Source of the DNA: Halobacillus salinarum
GTDB lineage: Bacteria; Bacillota; Bacilli; Bacillales; Halobacillaceae
Assembly: GCF_022919095.1 (NCBI RefSeq)
Contig: NZ_CP095073.1
Coordinates: 1,302,001-1,366,000, forward strand
Length of the DNA stretch: 64,000 bases
Direction: 5' to 3'
Numbering within the stretch: position 1 is the stretch's first letter; the number at the start of each line of letters is the position of its first letter. Positions 37,655-45,420 of the stretch are shown here, one piece after another. A model generated the notes under the pieces. That model was not told where the DNA came from and did not search any database. It was given only the letters and a program-made list of their open reading frames with translations. Both the position numbers and the translations under genes were made by a program.

Positions 37655-37800
37655 TTGATACTCACGAATCGCTTTTCGGGTGGATGCTTGCCGAGGGCGC
37701 GGCCCAAAGCTCCCTTGCTCAAGAAGATCACTTGACCAAATGGAACTTCGGCTTGCGCTGTTCCCGAAGGCGTCACCACCGACCGGTCATGGTGAAAGTA
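37655..37800. repeat. G+C-rich intergenic element with long imperfect inverted repeat
   Basis: The 397-base gap after clpP contains a stretch visibly richer in G and C than its surroundings. CGGGTGGATGCTTGCCGAGGG on the left roughly mirrors the right end, whose complement reads CGGTGGTGACGCCTTCGGGA. No coding frame fits. It resembles short palindromic elements scattered in Bacillaceae genomes, from memory only. No other copy is in this window. Confidence 0.4.
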
Positions 37801-37803
37801 TAA

Positions 37804-37852
37804 GAGAAGCCGGATTGGACGATTTTATCGTCCAATTCGGCTCCTTTTTTTA
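37804..37852. terminator. Intrinsic terminator downstream of clpP
   Basis: GCCGGATTGGACGAT and ATCGTCCAATTCGGC arms with a TTTT loop and a run of T after it. It is the only strong terminator between clpP and the convergent ktrB-like gene. Confidence 0.85.
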
Positions 37853-37996
37853 TGCATGAAATTCAGTGGCATTGAGATAGCATGCAAGCTTTTTTGATTT
37901 CTGGAAGGCAGAGAAAAATTATTTCTTCAATAAGATCATATTCCCGCCACTTTTTCATTTTCCAAGCTAACTAAATCCCGAAAATAAGGATTGTGC

Positions 37997-39364
37997 TTAT
38001 CCGATAATCATCGCTTCTTTTGGATAACGGAAATTATCCTTTACAACTTTTCCTCTAATAATGAATAAGAAGGAGAAGATTCCAATTCGTCCGATAAACA
38101 TGAGAGCGATGATAATTAATTTTCCTCCTGTATGCAAATCAGGGGTGATGCCCATCGACAAGCCTGTCGTACCGAAAGCAGAACACGCTTCAAACACGAT
38201 TTGGATGAGTGTAAACTGCGGCTCCAGGACATTTAATAAAATTATCGAAATGCCGCATATCATGATGGCTGTATTAATCACGATAAATGATCGAAAAATA
38301 TCTTCTGACATGATTTCCCGTTTAAATACACGGACACGGCTTTTTCCCCGGGCATAGGAGATAATGCTGATGATCATAATGGCGAAAGTAGTCGTCCGAA
38401 TTCCGCCTCCGACGCTGCTCGGAGATGCTCCGATAAACATGAGCACACAAATAACCAGCAGGGTAGGAAGACTAAATGAACTGACATCCATCGTAGCCAA
38501 GCCGCCATTTCTCGTCGTTACTGATTGAAACAGCGAGAAAAAAAGTGACTCGTGCCATGATTTATCTGCAAAGAAATGCGTGCGGTCAAAAAGAAATATC
38601 AATAATGCCCCAACGGCGACTAGTGCTGCAAACGTTGTAGAAGTAAGCTTCGTAAATAATGAAAAATTAAAGAAATCCCCAGGTTTTTTCGTTAAATAAT
38701 CCTTTACTTCAATAAGGACGGGAAAACCAATAGCTCCCAAGGTCAACAGAAGCATGTTTACAAACTGCACGAAGTAATCGTGCTCAAACATGACGAGAGA
38801 CGAGCCGGTGATATCGAATCCAGCGTTTGTTGTCGCACTGACTGAAGCAAACATTCCCTGGACAAAGGCTTCTCCTACGGTGGGAAAATATTCTGTGAAG
38901 TAGAGACCAAGAACGAGAGCTCCGACAATTTCGATTGCAATAATAATGACAAGAATTTGCCGGATCAGTCGTACGAGCCCGGAAAATGTTGTGCGGTTTT
39001 GGTCAGTTTTTATAAGCTCTCTTCTCTTCAAGCCGATCTTTTTACCCATGATCATCCATATAAACGTCCCGAGTGTCATGATGCCGATCCCGCCGAATTG
39101 AAGGATAAACATAATAACAAAGTATCCGGCCGTATTAAAGGTTTCCTGAGTAGGGACGACAGTCAGTCCTGTCACACTTACAGCGCTTACAGCCGTGAAC
39201 AAACTATCAATAAAGCTGATCGGTTCCCCGTCTTTGTGAAGAAATGGCAGACTGATGAGCAGCGTAGAGATCATTACGGCTGATATGTAGAATATAACTA
39301 TGATTTGAAAAGGTGAAAGCCGGTCAAATAAATGGCTGACCTTTAACATAGACATGCGTTTCAT
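37997..39364 (-). CDS. TrkH/KtrB-type potassium transporter membrane subunit
   Basis: A 455-residue ion channel-like subunit with four membrane-pore-membrane repeats. The selectivity-filter segments are readable: VSAVSVTGLTVV, SATTNAGFDITG, SVTTRNGGLATMD and CSAFGTTGLSMG, each with the filter glycine. In Ktr systems this subunit works with the regulatory KtrA/C protein, which is not encoded nearby. ATG after AGGAGTACC. Potassium uptake is central to salt tolerance, consistent with a halophile. I looked for a c-di-AMP riboswitch upstream and saw none. Confidence 0.92.
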   Translation of the reverse strand: MKRMSMLKVSHLFDRLSPFQIIVIFYISAVMISTLLISLPFLHKDGEPISFIDSLFTAVSAVSVTGLTVVPTQETFNTAGYFVIMFILQFGGIGIMTLGTFIWMIMGKKIGLKRRELIKTDQNRTTFSGLVRLIRQILVIIIAIEIVGALVLGLYFTEYFPTVGEAFVQGMFASVSATTNAGFDITGSSLVMFEHDYFVQFVNMLLLTLGAIGFPVLIEVKDYLTKKPGDFFNFSLFTKLTSTTFAALVAVGALLIFLFDRTHFFADKSWHESLFFSLFQSVTTRNGGLATMDVSSFSLPTLLVICVLMFIGASPSSVGGGIRTTTFAIMIISIISYARGKSRVRVFKREIMSEDIFRSFIVINTAIMICGISIILLNVLEPQFTLIQIVFEACSAFGTTGLSMGITPDLHTGGKLIIIALMFIGRIGIFSFLFIIRGKVVKDNFRYPKEAMIIG

Positions 39365-39619
39365 AATGGTACTCCTTAATCATACGAAGGGTTCTGCTTC
39401 GTTCTGGAAATAAAGCAGTCATCATGGATTTTATAGATTTACGGAGCGGTTGGCAAGACCAAGGAGCGAAATTTACGCAGGAAACAGCGAATAATGTCTA
39501 TAAATAAGTGAAAGTTAGTTAAAAAACAGGCTGCTGTTTATATATTTATTGAAATAAAGCGTTCCTTTTCACTATCATATGGTTATAACTTAAAGCAGGA
39601 AAGAGGAAGACGAAGACTT

Positions 39620-40504
39620 ATGGATATTCATCATCTGCAATATTTTATCGAAGTATCACGATTCAACAGCTTTACAAAGGCTGCAGACCATTTATATGTC
39701 ACCCAGCCAACGATCAGCAAGATGATTAAAAATCTGGAAACAGAGCTTGGTGTCGAATTATTCGACCGTTCCCACCGGAAGTTAGTGTTGACGGATGCCG
39801 GCCGAGTGATCCTTGAGCAGGCGCAAATCATTGATAAAGCTTTTAAAAACCTGCAGACTGAACTGGATGACTTGTTAGGTTTACAGAAAGGACACATTCG
39901 TATTGGTCTGCCACCCATCATGGATGCTGACCAATTCATTCGTATTCTTGGTGATTTCCATCATAAATATCCAAATATTACGTTCCAGCTCGTGGAGGAT
40001 GGGGCGAAGAAGATTGAGGAGAATGTGAATCAGGAAGAATTGGATGCCGGTATTACCGTAATGCCGACGCAGGAGGAGCACTTTCATTACTTTTCCTTTA
40101 TGAAAGAAGAGCTTAAGCTAGTCGTTCCTCCCACTCACCGATTAGCCTCAAGAAAGCAAGTGAAACTGGAAGAGCTTGAAGATGAACAGTTCATTCTTTT
40201 TAATAAAGACTTTGTGATTAATGATAAAATTACCACCTCCTGTAAAGAAGCAGGTTTTATCCCGAAAGTTGTTTCTGAAAGCTCGCAGTGGGATTTTATT
40301 GGGAAAATGATCGCCTCCAATTTAGGTGTTTCGATACTACCATACAGCGTATCTCAGTTGTTAAAGGAAGAAGTCTGCGTAATCAAAGTAGTGAAACCAA
40401 CTATAGAATGGGATCTTGCACTTATTTGGCGTAAAGATCATTACTTATCTTATGCAACTAAAGAATGGCTGAAATTCATTCAGAATGCGCTCGCTACACC
40501 ATAG
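39620..40504 (+). CDS. LysR-family transcriptional regulator
   Basis: A 294-residue LysR-type regulator. The N-terminal winged helix (1-60) has the standard MDIHHLQYFIEVSRFNSFTKAA and VTQPTISKMIKNLETELGVELFDR. The C-terminal effector domain has the two Rossmann-like lobes (for example RIGLPPIMDA, SNLGVSILPYS). It resembles CidR/YwbI-like regulators, but the cidAB-type targets are not adjacent. It is divergent from the potassium transporter gene across 255 bases, which hold no gene. Start ATG after AGAGGAAG. A bidirectional terminator follows. Confidence 0.88.
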   Translation: MDIHHLQYFIEVSRFNSFTKAADHLYVTQPTISKMIKNLETELGVELFDRSHRKLVLTDAGRVILEQAQIIDKAFKNLQTELDDLLGLQKGHIRIGLPPIMDADQFIRILGDFHHKYPNITFQLVEDGAKKIEENVNQEELDAGITVMPTQEEHFHYFSFMKEELKLVVPPTHRLASRKQVKLEELEDEQFILFNKDFVINDKITTSCKEAGFIPKVVSESSQWDFIGKMIASNLGVSILPYSVSQLLKEEVCVIKVVKPTIEWDLALIWRKDHYLSYATKEWLKFIQNALATP

Positions 40505-40536
40505 GAATAAACCAATCCGTTAATGGGTTGTGTTTT

Positions 40537-40579
40537 CAGCTGGTAGAAAAACGCTATAGTTTTTTTACCAGCTGTTTTT
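40537..40579. terminator. Intrinsic terminator after the LysR gene
   Basis: CAGCTGGTA and TACCAGCTG arms flank an AT-rich loop; T-runs occur on both sides. Confidence 0.75.
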
Positions 40580-40800
40580 ATGCCTCATGATAGCTGGCTC
40601 TGCTGAAATACGAAGAGTCTTTTTCTTGTTCTGAAAGGCGGCAGCCATTAACACCTGTTCTCGAACATTTTCCTTTCCACGGAATGGCAATAGTGCAGCC
40701 TGTACAGTTTTAGTGAATCTGCGAAGCCGAGCTCAATTTTTTCTTTTCTTATCCGGTAAATCCATTTCCTCTTGGTGGATAAACGGTTTAAACGAACCTG
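40565..40800 (-). pseudogene. Remnant of an IS1182-like transposase C-terminus
   Basis: The 568-base gap after the LysR gene holds decayed transposase sequence on the minus strand. One frame reads KIELGFADSLKLYRLHYC. After a frame change the next reads FRGKENVREQVLMAAAFQN and ends at a stop at 40565. Together these match the conserved DDE-transposase tail ERSFADxKxLHxxRY…RGxxNVxEQxLxTAAxQNxKK of the IS1182 group, as I remember it. The N-terminal two thirds and the terminal repeats are not visible. The rest of the gap (40800-41040) shows only AT-rich DNA before the next gene. Confidence 0.55.
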
Positions 40801-41072
40801 TTTACACGCTGAAAAATGAAAGTAAAAAAACTGCCAAGTAACTTTTTCGACATTCTTGCAATCCTTAAATGGGTTGTTTTTTAGGATTTTTGACTCCCCC
40901 TTTTAAAACTACCTCCCCTTTACGCCATGCGGATTGGGAATCCTTGAAACCATTTACATAGATAATGTCTATTCCAAGCATGATCGATAACTATTTCACT
41001 TTCCTTACAGTCGGTTTTACACTCAATATATAACCAACAACAAAGCCAATCACAGAGAGGAAAGATTGATAA

Positions 41073-41627
41073 ATGGAAGCTAAAAGTCCAAAAGAAAGTT
41101 TAATCGTAAATACAGACCAGGTCATGATTAATGATTTAAATAATTATAATACTTTATTTGGTGGAGTACTGATGAAGAAACTTGATAACAACGCTACTTT
41201 ATCAGCTAGACGGCACGCTCGGGTGAAAGAATGTGTGACAGCATCAACAGACTCCATTGATTTTCTTCACCCTATTCACCAGACAGACTCTGTTTGTGTG
41301 GAATCCTTCGTGTCATATACAGGCAATCGTTCGATGGAAATCTTTTGTAAGGTTATTGCTGAAGATATGATTACCGGAGAAAGACGGATGGCAGCTACAG
41401 CCTTTTTAACCTTCGTTGCCCTTGACGAAGATAAAAAACCGGTTCAGGTTCCTGATGTGGTACCTGAGACGGAGGAAGAGAAATTTCTTTATGAATCAGG
41501 GGAAGAACGGGCAAAAACACGACGCATCCGCCGTAAACACAGTAAAGAGCTTACGGAAATCATCGGACTTGAAAAACCATGGGAGAAGGAGGGCGAATAC
41601 GTTGGTACAAACGCTAGCCAGTCTTAA
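41073..41627 (+). CDS. Acyl-CoA thioesterase, hot-dog fold (YkhA-like)
   Basis: A 184-residue acyl-CoA hydrolase that splits acyl-CoA to fatty acid and CoA in the cytoplasm. The BFIT/BACH-type motif is NDLNNYNTLFGGVLMKKLDN, followed by VTASTDSIDFLHPI and RRMAATAFLTFVALD, which complete one hot-dog domain (about 10-125). A charged C-terminal tail follows. ATG after AGAGAGGAAAG. It overlaps the next small gene by 26 bases, so the two are translationally coupled. Confidence 0.88.
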   Translation: MEAKSPKESLIVNTDQVMINDLNNYNTLFGGVLMKKLDNNATLSARRHARVKECVTASTDSIDFLHPIHQTDSVCVESFVSYTGNRSMEIFCKVIAEDMITGERRMAATAFLTFVALDEDKKPVQVPDVVPETEEEKFLYESGEERAKTRRIRRKHSKELTEIIGLEKPWEKEGEYVGTNASQS

Positions 41628-41976
41628 GGAATTAAGGGATGCCAAAGAAGATATTGTTCAATTAAAAAAGACCCACCCTGATCTTTTTGAAGACCTTCTC
41701 CACGTCGTCAGTCTGACCCGGCAGCTGCAAATAAAGTATGGATATATGGGCAGTCTATTGATGGATGAAGATATGGATGAATTTAAACCGGAATATGTAA
41801 AGGATTCGATCCTTTCCCTTTACCAGCAGGAAGTGAAAAAACTGCTCCGTCATAAGGAAGTAGGTCTGGTCAAAGACCTAATGGAAAAACACCGTAACAT
41901 CGGGGATCCTAAATTATTTTTACTCATACTTGGAGCGAAACCAGAAGTATTACAAGGATCAACGATCTTTAAATAA
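41602..41976 (+). CDS. Hypothetical protein coupled to the thioesterase
   Basis: A 124-residue soluble protein starting at the TTG at 41602, placed seven bases after GGAGGGCG and overlapping the thioesterase stop. It appears mostly helical (LKELRDAKEDIVQLKKTHPDL, EVKKLLRHKEVGLVKDLMEK), with an acidic middle, MDEDMDEFKPEY, and no membrane segment or cysteine. The open frame extends upstream inside the thioesterase gene, but that part is shadow. No family recognised; the overlap suggests a role linked to the thioesterase or lipid metabolism. Confidence 0.6.
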   Translation: MVQTLASLKELRDAKEDIVQLKKTHPDLFEDLLHVVSLTRQLQIKYGYMGSLLMDEDMDEFKPEYVKDSILSLYQQEVKKLLRHKEVGLVKDLMEKHRNIGDPKLFLLILGAKPEVLQGSTIFK

Positions 41977-42013
41977 TTCAGCCATCTAACGCTTTAGGAA
42001 CGAAAATGTAATG

Positions 42014-42072
42014 AAAAAAACCGCCTTTCGAGTGAGTTCGATCGAAAAACTTTCCCGGAAAGGCGGTTTTTG
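42014..42072 (+). terminator. Intrinsic terminator after the thioesterase pair
   Basis: AAAAACCGCCTTTC and GAAAGGCGGTTTTT are perfect arms, with an additional small inner hairpin in the loop. Confidence 0.85.
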
Positions 42073-42134
42073 ATTTAACTTTTTTGAGGTTTCAGACGAT
42101 ATTGGATAAAAAGAGACTTTTAAAGGAGTTATCT

Positions 42135-42281
42135 ATGGCTGCCAATCATCGTACTAGTTTTATCACAAAGGATGGACGCGAATTTACCAGCGAAGCAGAA
42201 GCTAAAAAATATGTGCACAACCGCAGAAGCCAAACAATATTCGGAAAAATACTGAATCAGCTGGTCAGTAAAATAAAGTAA
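42135..42281 (+). CDS. Small basic protein, unknown
   Basis: A 48-residue product from the ATG at 42135 after AAAGGAG. It is rich in Lys/Arg and aromatic-poor: a segment ITKDGREFTSEAEAKKYVHN, then a tail TIFGKILNQLVSKIK that could form an amphipathic helix. No membrane segment. It may be a small nucleic-acid- or membrane-surface-binding protein, but there is no direct evidence. It lies between two strong hairpins, so it probably has its own transcript. Confidence 0.5.
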   Translation: MAANHRTSFITKDGREFTSEAEAKKYVHNRRSQTIFGKILNQLVSKIK

Positions 42282-42306
42282 AAACCGCCCGATAGGCGGT
42301 TTTTTT
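42281..42306. terminator. Bidirectional intrinsic terminator
   Basis: AAAACCGCC and GGCGGTTTT arms with a CGATA loop and flanking A/T runs, between the small gene and the convergent LCP gene. Confidence 0.9.
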
Positions 42307-43237
42307 ATTTTCCAAAATTAACAATCATATTGTGAACCTTTTGAACTTCTGAATCGGACATGACCATCAAATACATCCCGTTACTCATCGTTCCTGTGCC
42401 ACTCATCTGATAAGTGGAGGATTGCTTGCGGGCACTACCGTAGTTCATCGCGAGCCTGCGCATGTCTGAAAACTCCATATTTGTCGTGACATTATTTCCA
42501 AGCACATCCATGACATCCCTTATTTGGTTCATCATGTTCAGGCTTGCTCCTTTATCGACAATGGCTGTAATCACTTTCCGCTGCCGTTCATTCCTCCCAA
42601 GATCTCCTTGTGGGTCTTGTTTACGCATACGTACGTAGGATAAGGCCTGCTTTCCGTTCAAGTGCTGTTTTCCAACTGGGAAATTGTAGCCTCCCTGCGA
42701 GAATGCACGGTCATTTGTGATCGTCACTCCGTTTACGGAATCGACAAGTTGAGATAGTCCTTCCATATTTACACGAACATAATAATCAAGATCAACATCG
42801 AGAAAATTTTCGACCGTATCGACTGACATTTCACTTCCGCCGTAGGCGTAAGAGTGATTGATACGGGTGATCCGTCCGTCACCAATGATTTTTGTTTTAG
42901 TGTCACGCGGGATACTGACCAGCTGCATTTGATCATGATCAGGATCCAAGGTGAGGACGATCATCGTATCAGATCTTCCTTTATCATTCTGCCGCTCATC
43001 TACTCCCAGCAAGAGAATGTGGAGAGGTTCCTTATTTTTAACCTTTTTCTTCGTCACCGATGTGTCAATGGATGCCACATCTTTATGTAATTGCGTATTA
43101 ACGGTAGATCTTACGTCATGAAAGATCGAATAAACGTAGCCTCCGCCTGCAAGGAGCACGAGTAACAAGACAAGAAGGAGGATTTTCCACCATTTGCCTT
43201 TCTTTCGCTTCTGTTTATTTTTTTCTATTCTTCCCAT
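42305..43237 (-). CDS. LytR-CpsA-Psr family cell-wall polymer ligase
   Basis: A 310-residue LCP protein that attaches wall teichoic acids or other polymers from lipid carriers to peptidoglycan on the outer face of the membrane. It has a basic cytoplasmic head, one transmembrane helix (about 16-36, WWKILLLVLLLVLLAGGGYVY) and the extracellular LCP domain. Within the domain are the conserved LLLGVDER, GRSDTMIVLTL and VSIPRDT, with the arginines that bind pyrophosphate, then INHSYAYGG and YVRMRKQDPQGDLGRNERQR. ATG start at 43237. It is a single gene. Confidence 0.92.
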   Translation of the reverse strand: MGRIEKNKQKRKKGKWWKILLLVLLLVLLAGGGYVYSIFHDVRSTVNTQLHKDVASIDTSVTKKKVKNKEPLHILLLGVDERQNDKGRSDTMIVLTLDPDHDQMQLVSIPRDTKTKIIGDGRITRINHSYAYGGSEMSVDTVENFLDVDLDYYVRVNMEGLSQLVDSVNGVTITNDRAFSQGGYNFPVGKQHLNGKQALSYVRMRKQDPQGDLGRNERQRKVITAIVDKGASLNMMNQIRDVMDVLGNNVTTNMEFSDMRRLAMNYGSARKQSSTYQMSGTGTMSNGMYLMVMSDSEVQKVHNMIVNFGK

Positions 43238-43369
43238 CGATTCACCCCAAATTAACTAGATTTTCCTTTTATTATACGTTTAGCGTCGAATAAAGTAAAA
43301 GCTATTTTTTTGAGTCGTAAGCCCTATCCAAGCATTTCCGCTTCCTAACGGAAAAAGTGTACGTGTATA

Positions 43370-43383
43370 TGAAAGCGCTTATA
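43370..43383. promoter_or_regulatory. cre site upstream of the PTS operon
   Basis: TGAAAGCGCTTATA matches the CcpA consensus TGWAANCGNTNWCA at 13 of 14 positions. It is 65 bases before the EIIB start and next to an AT-rich -10-like TACAAT at 43387, as expected for carbon catabolite repression of a beta-glucoside operon. Confidence 0.7.
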
Positions 43384-43434
43384 AAATACAATGATGATAG
43401 ATCAAATTTGAGAGATTTACAGGAGGAATGAAGA

Positions 43435-43740
43435 ATGAAGCGGATTTTACTAGCCTGCTCAGCAGGTATGTCCACTAGTCTATTAGTTACAAAAATGCAG
43501 GAGGCAGCACAAACGAAAGGTGTCGAATGTGAGATTTGGGCAGTTGCTCAAGATCGTGCGATGAAAGATATGGAAAAAGCAGATGTGCTGTTAATCGGTC
43601 CACAGATGAGGTTCATGAAAAGGAAATTTGAGAAAACAGCTGGTGAAGTAGGGATTCCGGTGGACATTATTGATCCAATGGCCTACGGGCGTGTAGATGG
43701 GGAAGCTGTTCTTAGTAAAGCTTTAGATTTAATCGGTTAA
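43435..43740 (+). CDS. licB: PTS cellobiose/lichenan EIIB
   Basis: The 101-residue soluble EIIB of a lactose/cellobiose-family phosphotransferase system. The phospho-acceptor Cys8 lies in LLACSAGMSTSLL. It passes phosphate from EIIA to the incoming sugar at EIIC. ATG after ACAGGAGGAATG. It is the first gene of the operon B-C-A-GH1. The sugar is probably cellobiose or short beta-glucans by homology; family members also include diacetylchitobiose-specific enzymes. Confidence 0.92.
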   Translation: MKRILLACSAGMSTSLLVTKMQEAAQTKGVECEIWAVAQDRAMKDMEKADVLLIGPQMRFMKRKFEKTAGEVGIPVDIIDPMAYGRVDGEAVLSKALDLIG

Positions 43741-43768
43741 TTCGTAACGATGAGGAGGATCTATTAAA

Positions 43769-45073
43769 GTGAACAAATTCATGGAAGTATTAGAGAATTT
43801 CTTAATGCCCGTTGCTGATAGGTTAAATAACAATCGTTACTTGACGGCCCTCAGGGACGGATTTATGGTTGCTCTTCCAATCATTATTTTTGGTTCAATT
43901 TTTGTCGTCATTGCCAATCTCCCTTTTCTTGACGCTCTCATTGGGGAGGATGCTTATAAAGAATACCAGCGTGTGCTTGGTCCAGCTTCAGCGGGTACGC
44001 TGTCGATTATGGCGACTTTTGTCATTGTCGGCATAGGCTATAAGCTAACTGAGCAGTACGGGGGAGAAGCGATTTATGGCGGCGTTACCGCACTTGCTGC
44101 CTTTCTGATTTTAACTCCTCAGGTAGTGGATGATGTAACAGGAGTCATTTCAACAGAAAGCCTTGGTTCGAAAGGAATGTTCGTGGGTATTTTTACAGCG
44201 TTTATTTCAGCTGAGCTTTATCGATATTTTGTAGGGAAAGATTTAACGATAAAAATGCCGTCTGGTGTACCGGGAGCTGTATCGAGATCATTCAGCGCTC
44301 TTTTGCCGATCACCTTTACACTGACGATATTTCTCGGAATTCGTATTTTATTTCTCTATACGCCTTTTGAAACTGTACAGAACTTTATTTATACCGTGGT
44401 GCAGGCTCCTTTAACTGCCTTAAGCAGCGGCTTGCCTGCAACAATAGTGGCGGTTTTAATGATTCAGATCTTCTGGTTCTTTGGGCTGCACGGTCAGATT
44501 ATCGTGAACTCCGTAATGGACCCAATTTGGTATTCCCTCGCTAACGAAAATCTGGATGCCTTTAAAGCAGGAGAACAGCTGCCGCATATCGTAAATAAAC
44601 AATTTATTGACTCTTTTATCGTAGGGATGGGCGGTTCAGGGATGACGCTTGCTGTGATCATTGGAATATTTCTGATAGGAAAAAGCCGCCAGTTGAAAGA
44701 GCTGGGTAAATTAGGGGCTCCTGCAGGAATATTTAACGTAAATGAACCGATTATCTTTGGTTTACCGATCATTATGAATCCCATTGTCTTTATTCCTTGG
44801 ATGCTTGCTCCTGTTATTGTGACGATCATCACGTATGGTGCTATGGCCACAGGCATCGTACCGCCGCCTACCGGGGTTATTGTTCCGTGGACAACACCAA
44901 CGATCCTCAATGGAGCCATTGCTACGAACTCATGGCAGGGTGGAGTGCTGCAGGCTTTTAACATTGGTGTTGTTTTCTTGGTCTGGTGGCCGTTTTTACA
45001 AGTGCTTGATAAACGCTATTATGAATCTGAAGAAGAGGAAGAAACGAGTGGCGAAATACGTCAGTCATCTTGA
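43769..45073 (+). CDS. licC: PTS cellobiose/lichenan EIIC
   Basis: A 434-residue membrane permease of the lactose/cellobiose PTS family with about ten helices. Family blocks include NRYLTALRDGFMVALPIIIFGS at the start, GLHGQIIVNSVMDP in the middle and the substrate-site segment NVNEPIIFGLPIIMNP. The N-E-P of that segment is typical of sugar contact. GTG start at 43769 after GAGGAGG. The tail is acidic (EEEEETSGE). It works with the licB- and licA-type proteins on either side. Confidence 0.93.
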   Translation: MNKFMEVLENFLMPVADRLNNNRYLTALRDGFMVALPIIIFGSIFVVIANLPFLDALIGEDAYKEYQRVLGPASAGTLSIMATFVIVGIGYKLTEQYGGEAIYGGVTALAAFLILTPQVVDDVTGVISTESLGSKGMFVGIFTAFISAELYRYFVGKDLTIKMPSGVPGAVSRSFSALLPITFTLTIFLGIRILFLYTPFETVQNFIYTVVQAPLTALSSGLPATIVAVLMIQIFWFFGLHGQIIVNSVMDPIWYSLANENLDAFKAGEQLPHIVNKQFIDSFIVGMGGSGMTLAVIIGIFLIGKSRQLKELGKLGAPAGIFNVNEPIIFGLPIIMNPIVFIPWMLAPVIVTIITYGAMATGIVPPPTGVIVPWTTPTILNGAIATNSWQGGVLQAFNIGVVFLVWWPFLQVLDKRYYESEEEEETSGEIRQSS

Positions 45074-45093
45074 ATCCAGGAGTGAACGAACTT

Positions 45094-45417
45094 ATGGCAG
45101 ACAATAAAATCACAGAAATTGCTTTTCAAATCATTTTATACGCAGGGAATGGCAAATCAAACGCGATGGAAGCCATTCAGGAAGCTAAGCACGGAAACTT
45201 TGGTGATGCGGATCGGTTAATCGAAGAAGCTAGCCAGGAGCTTTCAAAGTCGCACAGGTATCAGACAGAACTCTTACAAGCGGAGGCAAGCGGGAAGGAG
45301 AATCCCCTCAATGTCCTGCTTATTCATTCCCAGGACCATCTGATGACCTCAATGACGGTCAGGGATTTGGCTGTTGAGATTATCGAAATCTATCGAACTC
45401 GGGAAGGAGAATCATAA
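45094..45417 (+). CDS. licA: PTS cellobiose/lichenan EIIA
   Basis: A 107-residue EIIA of the lactose/cellobiose family, an all-helical trimer. The phosphorylated His78 is in LLIHSQDHLM, and the N-terminal helix IAFQIILYAGNGKSNAMEAI is characteristic. I choose the ATG at 45094 after GGAGTGA; a TTG 24 bases earlier overlaps the end of EIIC and has no site. It receives phosphate from HPr and passes it to EIIB. It is followed four bases later by the GH1 gene. Confidence 0.92.
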   Translation: MADNKITEIAFQIILYAGNGKSNAMEAIQEAKHGNFGDADRLIEEASQELSKSHRYQTELLQAEASGKENPLNVLLIHSQDHLMTSMTVRDLAVEIIEIYRTREGES

Positions 45418-45420
45418 GGT

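Noticed and set aside
39365-39619. Possible c-di-AMP (ydaO-type) riboswitch upstream of the TrkH/KtrB gene
   Set aside because: I looked for the conserved GGGGAA/GGGTA blocks on the minus strand and did not find them; the interval is AT-rich with only a small hairpin.
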